The notes beneath the pieces are model-generated. The model saw nothing but the letters and a program-made list of their open reading frames with translations. It was not told the DNA's origin and did not search any database. Of a stretch of DNA of 64,000 bases, positions 33,211 through 45,616 are shown in pieces. The position numbers were made by a program, and so were the translations under genes. The stretch spans positions 19,441,554-19,505,553 of the forward strand of contig JBBCBC010000024.1 of NCBI GenBank assembly GCA_037126765.1. The letters are read 5' to 3'. How positions within the stretch are numbered: position 1 is the first letter of the stretch; every line of letters starts with the position of its first letter. The DNA comes from Stenogyne calaminthoides (Eukaryota; Streptophyta; Magnoliopsida; Lamiales; Lamiaceae).

Positions 33211-34790
33211 GTCTTGACACCCATTCCTTCCACATGTCTCTCGAATGTATTGAGAGGCGACTCTTTGTGAATGGATCTCGCTGGGTTGTCCTTAGGCGAT
33301 ATCTTTGCCACATCTATATCTCCTCTCTTAACGATTTCTCGTATAAGATGTCTTTCCTTTAGTGTGCTTGTTTGACTCGTGGACTCTTGGTTCCTTGAAT
33401 TTGCAAATGCCCCTAGAAAATATTGCTAGAACAAATTGAACTCTATCCAAGTCCACTAAGAAGGTCTAGAGCCAAATCGGTTCTTTTCAACGCTTCACAA
33501 GCAACTTACTTACTTACGACTTCCATGGTTGAGTCGGTGATGCATTTCCTTCACACTCGTCCCATTTGATGGCTACACTTCCCAAATGGAAACACACTAA
33601 TCGAGGCGGATAGTTTACGAATCTAAGTCCGATTGGAAATCCGAGTCGATGTAGGCGATGGGGATTGGAGTATCGATCGATAAATCAACATTCTATCCCG
33701 AGTTCTTTTCGGATACTTGGAATATTTTTTTAATCGTCATTCAATGCTCTTTTCCTGGGTTACTTTGATATCTTGCTACCATGCCTACGCAAAGCGGATA
33801 TCCGGTCTCGATACAAAGATCATTGCATACATAAGGCTTCCGACAGCCGAAGCACAAGGAATGCCTTTCATGTTATCTATCTCCTTTTGCGTCTTAGGGG
33901 ACATTTTCTTGGATAGATGGATTCCATACCTGAAAGGTACGAATCTTTTCTTGGAATCTTGCATGCTGAAGCGTTTCAAGACAGTGTCTATGTATGAAAC
34001 TTGCGATAACCCGATCATCCTTTTCCTGCGATCTCGAGTTATCTTGATCCCAAGGATGTGTCCGGCTTTCCCTAAGTCTTTCAAATCAAACTGTTTTGAA
34101 AGCCATGCCGTTACATCTGATAACACCTTCACATCGTTCCCGATGATCAAAATGTCATCTACGTATAGTACTAAGAATACCAATGCAGTTCCGACACGCT
34201 TTTTGTACACACAACTTTCAAACTCGTTTTGATCAAACCCATAAGACTTTATAACATGATCAAAACATTGGTTCCAAGCTCGATGCTGTTTGAGTCCGTA
34301 AATGGACCTCTTGAGCTTACAAACTAGGTGTTCTTGGCCCGTTTCAATGAAACCTTGGGTTTGTTGCATATAGATCTCTTCATCAAGACTTCCGCAAGGA
34401 AAAGTCGCCTCTTGACATCCATTTGCCAGATTTCAAAGTCAAAATGCGCAGCAATCGATAAGAGAATACAGATGGACTTAAGCATGGCTACGGGCGAAAA
34501 AGTTTTCTCATAATTGATCCCTTCTTTCTGAGTATAACCTTTCGCCACTAGTCTTGCTTTAAAAGTTTCAACCTTCCCGTCCGGTCCTCTTTTCCTCTTC
34601 TATACCCACTTGCATCCAATGGGTTTGACCCCATTAAGTGGTTCGACTAGCTCCCACACTCTATTATGAAACATAGAACCCATTTTGGCTTTCATTCTTT
34701 GTTTGCCAAGAATCTGCATCCTTATCTTGGAGTGCCTCGTCATATGTCCATGGGTCTGATTCGCCTTGTCCGGGAATCAAGTCCGAGGAC
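33150..34790 (-). pseudogene. Copia-1 reverse transcriptase / RNase H, decayed
   Basis: This region copies element RNA into DNA. Frames on the minus strand give MAKGYTQKEGINYEKTFSPV, FEIWQMDVKRRLF (normally K-T-A-F-L-N), LVCKLKRSIYGLKQHRAWNQ, the catalytic box FLVLYVDDILIIGND, and QFDLKDLGKAGHILGIKI. Then come SYIDTVLKRFSMQDSKK and ASAVGSLMYAM..RPDIRFA. The RNase H end (33150-33780) is scrambled by frameshifts, though ASKDN- and FERHVEGMG-like remnants can be traced. The YVDD catalytic residues survive, but stops and frameshifts prevent a full protein. Confidence 0.88.
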
Positions 34791-34804
34791 TCTCCTATTC
34801 CCAT

Positions 34805-35800
34805 GAATCTCTAGGGCTGTCTAACAACCCTCTCACTACGACGAGGCTCCGGTTGTGAAAGCGTATCGTTTGGTATATCATCTAGTACAGTTGGCACTGA
34901 GGTTTGCCCTCTAAACTCATTTAAGGTAATCTCACTTCTGGGTTTTCTTTGGTTCATATAGTCTTCTTCCAAAAATCTAAAGTGGGTGCTGATGACCACC
35001 TTTTGATCTTCGGGACTATAGAACATACACCCTTTTGTTCCCTCAGGGTATCCTACAAACAGCCTTAATTTTGATCGAGGATCCAATTTACCAGCTTCCT
35101 TGTCCAACACGTAGGCCGGACACCCCAAATTCTCATGTGTATCATACTAGGCTTGCGCCCAGTCCACAATTCTTTGGGAGTTTTGGTAACCGTTTTGGAT
35201 GGCACCAAGTTCAGAATGTAAGTCGATATTTCCAAGGCATGACCCCAGAACGACTCGGGAAGATCCGCGTAACTCATCATTGATCTAACCATTTCCAAAA
35301 GAATTATGTTTCTTCGCTCTGCAACCCCGTTTTGTTGAGGGGTTCCGGGTGCAGTGAGCTGGGATACAATCCCTTCATCAGATAAGTAGTTCAAAAACTC
35401 ATCGCTGAGGTATTCGCCTCCACGATCAGATCGTAGAGACTTGATACGTTTTTCCCTATGATTCTCTGTTTGAGCCCTAAATTCTTTGAATTTCTCAAAG
35501 GTCTCGGTTTATGCTTCATAAGGAAAATGTAACCGTACCTTGAGTAATCATCAATAAAATTACTCATAACCTCCTCTTGCTTTGGTTGAACATTGGACCA
35601 CATACATCTGTGTGAACGATCTCTAACACTTCTTTGGCCCTATTCCCTTGGCTCCAAATGCCCTCTTGGTCATATTACCCTCCAAACATGATTCGCCAGG
35701 TTGGAATCGGTTCAACTTGGAGAAGCTCTAGTGAACCGCCTCTCACCAACCTTTGGATCCTCTTTTTGGATTTATATGACCCAATCTTAGATGCCAAAGA
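34805..35800 (-). pseudogene. Copia-1 integrase, decayed
   Basis: Inserts the DNA copy into the genome in intact elements. Visible pieces are a CESCLEG-type finger remnant near 35680, FIDDYSRYGYIFLMKHK at 35590, and the RSDRGGEYLSDE region across 35400. Next are GTPQQNGVAERRN (35340, with the catalytic Glu), SFWGHALEISTYILN, and the downstream copia block GCPAYVLDKEAGKLD, LFVGYPEGTKGCMFYSPED and EPRRSERVVRQP. At least three frame breaks separate these. Confidence 0.85.
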
Positions 35801-36063
35801 AGTGTCTCTGCTTCACGCCGATGAACTTTTTTTTTTTCTCGAAGCGATTGATGTGTTATAGGATACATTTCGTGAGTGATGTGCACAGTTAATTGTATAG
35901 AGATTTTCCATCAATGTCCCGTAACAGATACACTCATCATTTCAAAAATGATGTCATTCTAATTAGAAGAAACTTAGGTGAATTCTTTCTAAAACTGGGA
36001 ACATAAAGATAATCTCAAAAAACTTTATCTTCAAAAGATAGGTGCACTTCTCCCACTGCTTTA

Positions 36064-36185
36064 ACCACTACTCATGTAGCATTGCAATGTCTGCTACTTG
36101 CGTAGTATTGCAATAATCGTTACTATCGTAGCATTGCAATATCTGCCACTCACATAGCATTGCAATAATTGCTACTTTCATAACG
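36064..36185. repeat. 26-bp tandem repeat in Copia-1
   Basis: Units starting at 36077, 36103, 36129 and 36155 share tagcattgcaat followed by a tctgctactt-like spacer. The array lies where protease/integrase coding would be expected and has no equivalent in Copia-2. Confidence 0.8.
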
Positions 36186-36374
36186 TCGCCCAGTGTGATG
36201 AGGATCTCACTCCCACTAAGTTGCCGGATCAGTTTGAACCCGTGAAGCCAACATGATTAGTGGATCTCGTATCAACCACCCACGAATGAGAAGTATACGT
36301 CGCTAAACAAGTTTCAACAACTAGTGCGTGAGAATTACCTTTCTTTCCGTCCCTTTTGGGGTTGGAACAGGCAA

Positions 36375-36970
36375 AACCTTCACTGTCCTCTCTCACCGCA
36401 GCTTAAGCACTTCCTCTTTGGATTTTCCTTGACATCACAAGCATTCCTCATCTTACCATTGCCCTTGGCAACAGTTGAGTTTAATTGCTTATGGCTTTTG
36501 GTCCTCTTCTTTATCTTGCCTTCCCTTGGCCTAGAAGATGAAGATGGACTACTTGTCGTCAAAGCTTGAGTTTGGTGCCTTATCAACATCTCTGCCGAGA
36601 CCAAAAGCTTGCAACAAATTAGCTAGCGAGGCCAAAATGTTCAAAAACTTTTTGGGCAGAGAGTGAAGTACCAAATTCATCTGAGTCTCCAGATCATAAT
36701 CTGCACTCAGAATCTCAAGTTTGTTCAGATGGGCCATCTATTTTGAGGACGTAATCCCTTACGGGTTTGCCCTCCACCATTTTCAAATGACGACATCTCT
36801 CACAAGGTGATCCGACGAGTCCCGTGTTTTTGACTTCGTCGGTTACCTCATCCGATTTTGGTGTGTCAAGAATCCACTTGTGCTTTTGTGCGATTAGGAC
36901 AATTATAATTTTTCGTTTCCAATCAATATAGTTTCCATACATATTGTATTGACTTTAAGTATAATAATAA
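36375..36970 (-). pseudogene. Copia-1 gag with zinc knuckle, decayed
   Basis: Minus-strand pieces are GNYIDWKRKIIIVLIAQKHK, LKMVEGKPVRDYVLK, MAHLNKLEILSADYDLETQ, LHSLPKKF, and CLSCGERGQ, a damaged nucleic-acid-binding zinc knuckle (Cys-x2-Cys-x3-Gly). Compared with Copia-2 gag, the segment between the N-terminal part and LKMVEGKPVRD is deleted, and two frameshifts are present. Confidence 0.85.
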
Positions 36971-37657
36971 CGATTAAAAGGTAACGACATCTTTGAATCG
37001 AAATAAACAACTATATGCAATAAAGACAAGTATATCACAAGATTCGATCACATGCATCATATTTAAAATCTCAAAAAATATGAACATGCATCAGCCAACA
37101 TCTCAAAACAGTTTAAATAAGCCACGTGGGGTGGGTCATTATTTAAACACATTCAAGCAGGTTACAAACAAGAATAGTTACAAACCTTTAATATCTAGAT
37201 TAATAATTGGCTCCCACTTGACCAATATAAAATTGACAGGGACTTCGGGGAAGTATATGCATATCAATTTTATACCTAAGTAATAACCATGATTAAATAC
37301 AGGACTATTATTTCGCTTTGAACGAGCCTCGTGGGGAGGGTCATCGTCGCCACTAGTAATAACCCACAATCATCCGTTTGGAATTCATTCATGTGAAAGC
37401 TATCTTTTGACCGTCCCGTGGGGGGAATTTCTCCAAAAGAATTCACAAATAAATAAATCATGGAGGTCAAAATTAATTCAATTTTATTATCCGGAATAAA
37501 ATTGTCAATTAATTATTTAAACATACTTAGTAATTTTGAAGGTGAGATTTTTCATTTGGGCAATTCTCATGCAAACACATTTAAACAAATTAAATAAAGC
37601 ATAAGATAGCACAAAATAAATCAAGCAAAACAGAAAAATAAACATATTGGACACAAA

Positions 37658-38223
37658 TTATCCAATTGTCATGGTTTGATTTTTCTTGGCCTGCTCTTGA
37701 AGAAATACCGTCTTGAATTTCTCCCACTTGATCGTCTCGAAAAGAACTCCGTCTCGAAACGCCACGCCAAGTAGCTCGCACTGGATGCACGCCAGATCCG
37801 CCGCCCCGCCGCGAGCAACCGCTCTCGTGAGTTTTGGCACAACGCTGCGACGCTTACCCGAAGGCCAGAGCCGCCACCCACCAGCGCCAGTGTAGCCCGC
37901 CTGAGTGGCAAGAAGCCATCGCCCGTGTCCGCGTCCATCATCACGCCAGCGTCGCCTGCGTATCATCATCCGCCTAAGCGATTACACTGTCGCTTGTCCA
38001 GCGTTCGCCCTTGATCCGCTCACGCGCCTTGTCTTGCGCGCTTCCGCGCCGCCCGTCTTGTAACTTTGATCTCGCCTGGCTCCACCCTACGGCCTCGCCC
38101 TCGCCCGTGCGTGCTGGCGTGTCCGCATCGCGTCGCGTGCCTCCTTAGTACGTTTAATGCGGCCTTACCGCCCTTTCTCCGATTCGGATTTAGTCCTTTA
38201 ATTCTTAAATCTCGAGTCCTCAT
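37658..38223 (-). other. Copia-1 GC-rich leader with a possible upstream ORF
   Basis: Between primer site and gag lies a strikingly GC-rich stretch amid AT-rich DNA. A 103-codon frame (37969-37658) ends ELLGVAFRD...KWEKFKTVFLQEQAKKNQ and then TMTIG before its stop. The same C-terminal peptide occurs in the Copia-2 leader. It resembles no gag or pol domain I know. Repeats of a gagcctcgtggggagggtca type follow at about 37130 and 37325. Confidence 0.6.
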
Positions 38224-38509
38224 TTTCGATTAGGTTACAATTTATTTACAAAAAATAAATAAACCTAGATCTAGACTATACATTACATTGATCAAATCAA
38301 ACAAATTCTAATCTACTAATGGATTTTCTCCGCGAGGCAAAACGAATCCGAATGAATCGAATTAAAAAACCACAGTTTATATGCATGCATAAACACATTA
38401 AATTCCATGACAATTGGATACCTGCAAAATAGATCTAGCAATTCTACTATCCAATTTTAAATTTAATGCCAACAAATTAAATTACAATTTAAAAAATTCA
38501 GAGCCCGAA

Positions 38510-38527
38510 ACCGTGGCTCTGATACCA
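38510..38527 (-). other. Copia-1 primer binding site
   Basis: Minus strand TGGTATCAGAGCCACGG, two bases inside the 5' LTR, is complementary to initiator Met-tRNA. Confidence 0.92.
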
Positions 38528-38529
38528 GT

Positions 38530-40365
38530 TGTTGGGAAATGGCACAGATCTATTCGTGGTGAATATTTAAATACAATTTTAATTCTTTAATTATTACTAG
38601 CATGAATTAATCCTATATTAATTCAAATAATAATCCAACAACATATCATGCATATAATAATTCACGTAAAACCTAAGCATGCGGAATTCTATGAGTTTAC
38701 GTGAACGTACCTCTTGGGATGACAACAGTATGGCTGATTAGACTAACCGTAAGGACTTCCCAATTATTCCCTTAGTCCTCGTTCGACTATCCGGTGGAAG
38801 GATTCTTGTGAACGATTTAACAAAAGGAAAATAAAATATGTTGCACCACCTTTGTGGATTTACTAATTTTTCCAGCACATGGAATTGTACTTGGGAATGA
38901 AATAATCATCCCCTATTTATAGAGACTAGGGTGAACGAAATTTTTGGCAAAATATGATGTGGAAAAATCTTTTCTTGATCTCCAAGAAATCTTGAATATA
39001 TCCCCTATATTCTTTTTCCCATAATCATAATATTCCACAAAAATCCCACCTACTCTATATATATGGATTTTTCGAAAAAATAGATGATCAAGATTCCAAG
39101 ATTTGGATCTTCTTGAATTTATGAGATATTCTTGTATTTCAAGAAATACATATCTTCCATAATATCTTTTCAAGAAAATCAAGAAAATCTTTCTTGCCCA
39201 CTATATTTCATATTTTTCGAAAATATCACTATGAATAACCAAGTGGGAGATTTCTTGAATTTAATGAGATAATCTTGTATTCCAAGAATACATATCTTCA
39301 TTCCATAACAAAATTTAAAGAAAATCTTTCTCCCAACTTTATCCATAATTTTCGAAATATTAGGAAAAATTAAGCAACAATATTTATTTTATTTTAATCA
39401 CCTTTTCAGTTATTGGACTATATGTTGGGATACTTAGGGGGCCTTTAGGAGAATTAAGATTGGACCTTCTAATGGACCTTGAATATCTAATATTGAGCCA
39501 CAATATAATTCAAGCCCATAAATGTTAATTAATCCCACTACATAATTAATATTGCACTATCCATCTTAACCCATATTACAGTCAATATGGCTCCCGGTCA
39601 TTATTTCCCGTGTTTAAGATTATCTAGCCCATTAATTAATTCAAGCCACTGAAATAGCTTTCCGTTAATTAATATCTTTTATCCTTGGTCAAGGAACGGT
39701 TCAACATTATTATCCATACCGGAAACTAATTCCACTTGCAAGATTTGGTATGATAAAATTTATGAACCTCCCAAGGGGGCAAATCGAACAAGCGTACTTG
39801 CACATGATTCTTCGTATTAAATCTTAGCAATCACATGTGACCAATAATATTACCCAAGATAAAAAGTATTGAATCTCATTGATTCGCTACCCATGATAAG
39901 TCAAAGCAATAGTTACCAATCCCACGTGATCCTATTTAAGGAACGAAGGTTAAGAAATAACGAACCACTGATGTCTAATTCTTCCTTGTTCAGTTCTGAA
40001 GAATTTATCCTCCTGTAGGTCCTATTCAGTGCATCAGTCATGCACTAGTGTAATCTCTTGGTCAAGACAAGCCAATCGGAGCCTTACACTTCAACCTTTC
40101 ATGATGGGTTGTTCATTTCCATCTAGGTCGTGAATGGTGTACTTTTAGTTACAAGGGACTGTTAATTTAATCTTCTGTGATCTGGTATCACTAAATTAAC
40201 TACAATGTAACACGTACGACTTATTGAACAGTTATGCAGTAAATATATGTAACATTCAATAATATTTAAAGCATCAGTGATAAACAATTTATTTCAGTAA
40301 ATAAGTCTGAAAATTCAGTTTCGATTATACAAAGTAAAAGCATACTTTCCAGTATAATCCCAACA
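38530..40365 (-). repeat. Copia-1 5' LTR
   Basis: 1836 bp partner of 31242-33081, ending at the second gatga duplication (40366-40370). Confidence 0.92.
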
Positions 40366-41331
40366 GATGAACTACGAGATCACCCTTATATGTCAGAGAA
40401 GTTAAGGGATGACGCTGGAGCTGGATTACCCCTTTGGCCCGGACGTGAGAAGGCAACAAAAGCTGTGTTGATATTGTTCAACCTAAAAGCAGCTCACCAG
40501 TTGACAGATGCGTGCTTCACAAGTATGCTGAAAGCAGTTAGTGGTCTATTGCCTGATGGAAATGTACTGCCTGTGAGAGCATATGATGCTAAACAAATAC
40601 TCAAGTCCATCGGGTTAACACATCAGAAAATTCATGCTTGTCCCGGTGATTGTATCTTATTTCGGAAGGAGTATAAAGACCTCGATGAATGTCCCAAGTG
40701 TGGTCAGAAGCGTTATAACAAAAAAAAAACTCCCGTGAAGGTGATGTGGTATTTTCCAATAATACCAAGATTCGGGAGAATGTATAGTAGCGTTGTGGAT
40801 GCTAGACATTTAACTTGGCATCATGATGATTGGATCAAGGATGGAATGCTAAGACACCCTGCTGATTCACCCCAGTGGAAGACATTCGATGTCAGGCATC
40901 CAGAATTTGGCAACGAGCCACGACACTTGCGTCTTGTACTCTCAACTGACGGAATGAATTCGTTCGGTATTCAAAGTACCAACCACAATACATGGCCAGT
41001 GATTCTGTTAGTTTATAACCTTTCACCCGATTTGTGCATGAAACACACTTACATGATGTTGTCTATGTTGATATCAGGACCCAAACAACCTGGTAACGAC
41101 ATAGATGTATATCTGGCTCCTTTGATAGTGGACTTGAAGCTCATGTGGGATGAGGGTGTCGATGTGTATGATGCTTGTAGAAAGAAGAATTTCAAGTTGA
41201 AGGCCATGCTGTTCGGAACTATCAATGACTTTCCCGCTTACGGGAATCTATCTGAATATAGTGTGAAGGGGGCCGATGCATGTCCTTGTTGTACCAAGAA
41301 GACACATCACATTCGCTTGAGTCAATGTAAG
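40366..41331 (+). pseudogene. CACTA transposase (TnpD), central catalytic part
   Basis: The largest intact exon of the transposase (family tnp2/Transposase_21), open for over 300 codons. It reads from DELRDHPYMSEKLRDDAGAG through LPLWPGREKATKAVLILFNL, YDAKQILKSIGLTHQKIHAC, a zinc-finger-like CPGDC...CPKCGQKRY, VMWYFPIIPRFGRMY, WKTFDVRHPEFG, LVLSTDGMNSFG (the conserved Asp-Gly), LIVDLKLMWDEGVDVYDA, TINDFPAYGNLS and KGADACPCC. In the family this region carries the catalytic acidic residues that cut and join DNA ends. It is cut at the right by Copia-2 (target gtaag, 41327-41331). Apparent codons past 41331 belong to the LTR. Confidence 0.92.
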
Positions 41332-44300
41332 TGTTGGGGTTATACTGAAAAGTATGCTTTTACTTTGTACAACCAAACTGGATTTTCTTATTTATTTACT
41401 GAAATAATATATTAATCACTGTTGCATTAAATATGAATGAATGTTATATATATTTATTACAAACCCGTTCAATAAATTTAAGTACGTATCACGTTGTAGT
41501 TAATTTGGTGATACCAGATCACAGAAGATCAAATTAACAGCACCTCGTAATTAAGTACAAATTCACAACCCAGATGAAAATGAACAAACCATCATGAAAG
41601 GTTGAAGTATAAGGCTCAGATTGACTTGTCTTGACCAAGAGATTATACTAGTGCATTTAGATGCACTGAATAAGGACCTACAGGAGGATAAATTCTTCAG
41701 TACCGAATATACAAGAATTAGACCTCAGTGGTGTGTTATTTCTTAATCTCCGTCCCTTAAATAGGATCGTGTGAAATTAATAATTATTTCTTTGACTTAT
41801 GATAGGAAGAGAGTCAATATGATTCGATACCTTATATCTTGGGCAATATTATTAATTACATGACGATTGCTGACATTTAATACGGAGAATCGTGTGCAAG
41901 TACGTCTTGCTTGATTTGTCCCCTTGGAGGGCTCAGAATCTTTATCATACCAAATCTTGCAAGTGAAAATTTATTTTCGGTATGGATAATAATGTTGAGT
42001 TGTCTTTACTCCAAGGACAAATATATTAATTAATATAAAGCTTGTTCAGTGGCTTAATTAATTAATGGACTAAGATAATCTTAAACACGGGAAATAATGA
42101 CCGGGAGCCATAATATTCTTGCCTAATATTTTCTAATTATTTTCGAAAATTGTAGGAAAAAGAAGAAGAAAGATTTTCTTGATTTTCTTGAAAAGATTTT
42201 ATGGAAAGATATAAGTATTCTTGGAATACATAATTATCCCATAAATTCAAGAAGTCAAATCTTGATTCCTATTAGCTTGTATTTTTCGAAAATAATAGGA
42301 TAAAGGGGAATAAGATTTTTATGGAAAAATTTAATCAAGGAGAAAATAATATAGGAGATACATTCAAGATTTCTTGGAGATCAAGAAAAAAAATTTCTTC
42401 CTTATTGTTTCATTGAAAAAATTGGCCCCCTTAGTCCTATAAATAGGGGATGAATTTTTCATCCCCAATGCAATTCCATGTGTTGGAAATATTAAAAATC
42501 CACAAAGGTGGTGGCAAAATATTTTATTTTTCTCTCTTGTTAAAATCGTTCGTGTGAATCCTCCCACCGGATTACGTTTGTGGACTTGGTGTAGGGATTA
42601 TACTGGAAAGTATGCTTTTTACTTTGTATAATCGAAACTGAATTTTCAGACTTATTTACTGAAATAAATTGTTTATCACTGATGCTTTAAATATTATTGA
42701 ATGTTACATATATTTACTGCATAACTGTTCAATAAGTCGTACGTGTTACATTGTAGTTAATTTAGTGATACCATATCACAGAAGATTAAATTAACAGCCC
42801 CTTGTAACTGAAAGTACGTTATTCACGACCTAGATGGAAATGAACAACCCATCGTGAAAGGTTGAAGTGTAAGACTCAGATTGGCTTGTCTTGACCAAGA
42901 GATTACACTAGTGCATGACTGATGCACTGAATAGGACCTACAGGAGGATAAATTCTTCAGAACTGAACAAGGAAGAATTAGACCTCAGTGGTTCGTTATT
43001 TCTTAATCTTCGTTCCTTAAATAGGATCATGTGGGATTGGTAACTATTGCTTTGACTTATCATGGGTAGCGAATCAGAGAGATTCAATACTTTTTATCTT
43101 GGGCAATATTATTAGTCACATGTGATTGCTAAGATTTAATACGAAGAATCGTGTGCAAGTACGCTTGTTCGATTTGCCCCCTTGGGAGGTTCATAAGCTT
43201 TATCATACCAAATCTTGCAAGTGGAATTAGTTTCCGGTATGGATAATAATTTTGAACCGTTCCTTGACCAAGGATATAAGATATTAATTAATAGAAAGCT
43301 ATTTCAGTGGCTTGAATTAATTAATGGGCTAGATAATCTTAAACACGGGAAATAATGACCGTGAGCCATATTGACTGTAATATGGGTTAAGATGGATAGT
43401 GCAATATTAATTATGTAGTGGGATTAATTAATATTTATGGGCATGAATTATATTGTGGCTCAATATTAGATATTCACGGTCCATTAGAAGGTCCAATCTT
43501 AATTCTCCTAAAGGCTCCCTGAGTAGCCCAACATATAGTCCAATAACTGAAAAGGTGATTAAAATAAAATAAATATTGTTGCTTATTTTTCCAACTAAAA
43601 TTTCGAAATTTATAGATATAATGGGAGAAAGATTTTCTTTGAATTTTGTTATGGAATGAAGATATGTATTCTTGGAATACAAGATTATCTCATTAAATTC
43701 AAGAAATCTCCCACTTGGTTATCTATAATGATAATTTCGAAAATCTTGAAAATATAGTGGGCAAGAAAGATTTTCTTGATTTTCTTGAAAATATATTATA
43801 GAAGATATGTATTTCTTGAAATACAAGAATATCTCATAAATTCAAGAAGATCCAAATCTTGGAATCTTGGACCCCATTATTTTCGAATTCCATAGCATAT
43901 AGATAAGGTGGGATTTTTGTGGAATATTATGATTATGGGAAAAAGAATATAGGAGATATATTCAAGATTTCTTGGAGATCAAGAAAAGATTTTCCCACAT
44001 CATATTTTGCCAAAATTTTCGTCCCCCTCTCTCCTCTATAAATAGGGGATGAATGGTTCATTCTCAGTAACACACGAAAATTGGTTTTTCGGAAAAATAT
44101 CAGTGTCGATAAAATATCAAATATTTTGTAACGTCGACAGATTGTATTTTTTTTTGAAAAACGACAATTGTGAGTAGTGTACAATTCCATGTGCTGGAAA
44201 AATTAGTAAATCCACAAAGGTGGTGCAACATATTTATTTTCCTTTTGTTAAATCGTTCACAAGAATCCTTCCACCGGATAGTCGAACGAGGACTAAGGGA

Positions 44301-44802
44301 ATACTTGGGAAGTCCTTACGGTTAGTCTATTCAGCCACATCGTTGCCATCCCAAGAGGTACGTTCACGTAAACTCGTAGAATTCTGCATGCGTAGGTTTT
44401 ACGTGAATTATTATATGCATGATATGTTGTTGGATTATTATTTGAATTAATATAGGATTAATTCATGCTAGTAATAATTAAAGAATTAAATTTGTATTTA
44501 AATATTCACCCCGAATAGATCTGTGCAACTTATTCCCAACACTTGGGACATATTTGGGAAGGCTCTTTGGGTTGATCCAACATCTCAACGGTTGTCTCTA
44601 CAAGAGGTACGTAATCTCGTAACTCCTAGATTCTGCATGCTTAGGATTTACGTGGATTATGTGTACGCATGATTGTTTATTTGCATATTAATTATTATGT
44701 TGAATTTATTTAAGATTAATTCATGTTAGTAATTAATTGGTTAATTTAAATATGTATTTAAAATCATCTCGAATAGGTCCGGGCACCCATATTTTCCCAA
44801 CA
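41332..44802 (+). repeat. Copia-2 5' LTR, split by a solo LTR
   Basis: Parts 41332-42589 and 44547-44802 together match the 3' LTR (50339-52050), starting tgttggggttatactg and ending cacccatattttcccaaca. Relative to the 3' LTR it lacks the stretch corresponding to about 51120-51310. A tataaatagggg promoter motif lies near 42440. Confidence 0.9.
42590..44541 (+). repeat. Solo LTR of the Copia-1 family nested in Copia-2 5' LTR
   Basis: 1952 bp, starting tgtagggattatactgg and ending tattcccaaca, flanked by the duplication cttgg (42585-42589, 44542-44546). It matches the Copia-1 LTR in reverse orientation and has about 100 bp of extra sequence near 44065-44165. No internal sequence is present, so it arose by recombination between the two LTRs of a full element. 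Confidence 0.93.
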
Positions 44803-44804
44803 AC

Positions 44805-44821
44805 TGATATCAGAGCTCTGG
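44805..44821 (+). other. Copia-2 primer binding site
   Basis: tgatatcagagctctgg, two bases after the LTR end. The canonical TGGTATCAGAGC has a G-to-A change here, consistent with age. Confidence 0.85.
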
Positions 44822-45080
44822 TTTCGAGCTCTGATTTTTAAATTGTCATTTAAATTATGTTGGACATTAAATTGAAAATTGGATAGTAGAATTGCTAGAT
44901 CTGTTTTGCAGGTATCCAATTGTCATGGTATTTAATGTGTTTATTTTTCATGCGTATGAATGTTGGTTTTAATTCGAATCGTTCGGATTTGTTTTTCTCG
45001 TGAGAAAATCCACGAGTAGATTAGGCTATTTGATTTTTTCAATGTAATAGACTAGTCTAGATTTAAGGTGTATTTATTTT

Positions 45081-45616
45081 TTGTTAAATAAATTGTATCC
45101 TGATCGAAGACGAAGACAGAGACGAGGAGTTAAGATAGACCCGGAACCGTACATAGGCGACGTACATCACGCGAAACGTGCCAAGGGAGGCACGCGCGCG
45201 ACACGGACGTCGCCAAGCGAGCGGGCGTGGCGACGATATACCAGTGTGGTCGGCCCGACGCTGCGGACGACGAACCGGCAACGCAGACGGGCGCTGCGAC
45301 AAAGGCTACGGGGCCGCGTCGGCGGATCGAATCAGGGGCGGCGCGAGGGCGACGGGAGCGCCACAAGACGGGCCCGCCGACCCGTCGCATGCCGAGGCTG
45401 CCGAGTTTACCGAGGGTGATGCTCGCTGTGCCTAGGCGCACGGGCGCGGTCTCTCGGCCAAGTGGTCGGCCGGATGAGGGCGAGCGTCTCGGCTGCGAGC
45501 TACTTGGCGTGGCGCTTCAAGACAATTTTTTTTTTTAGACGAATGAGTGGGAGAAATTCAAGACGACATTTCTTCAAGATCAAGCCAAGGAAAATCAAAC
45601 CATGACAGTTGGATAA
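45081..45616 (+). other. Copia-2 GC-rich leader with a possible upstream ORF
   Basis: A GC-rich stretch (Arg-rich in any frame) between primer site and gag. The frame through 45481-45613 gives CELLGVALQD, then a T-run and stop, then EWEKFKTTFLQDQAKENQ and TMTVG before a terminal stop. The tail matches the Copia-1 leader ORF ending. Downstream, gatgaccctcccaagaggct occurs twice (45913 and about 46121). Confidence 0.6.

Larger units (their letters stand above)
31242..40365 (-). mobile_element. Copia-1, complete Ty1/copia element in the transposase gene
   Basis: A 9.1 kb element in reverse orientation. LTRs lie at 31242-33081 and 38530-40365, flanked by the 5-bp duplication gatga (31237-31241, 40366-40370). 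Primer site and polypurine tract are in the right places for the minus strand. By eye the two LTRs differ at only about 30 positions plus small indels over ~1.84 kb, so insertion is fairly recent. Gag-pol is nevertheless broken in many places and shortened, so it was probably mobilised as a defective copy. Confidence 0.93.

Noticed and set aside
45084..45441. Several long frames on both strands in the Copia-2 leader
   Set aside because: High GC removes stop codons in all frames; only the tail shared with Copia-1 is given weight.
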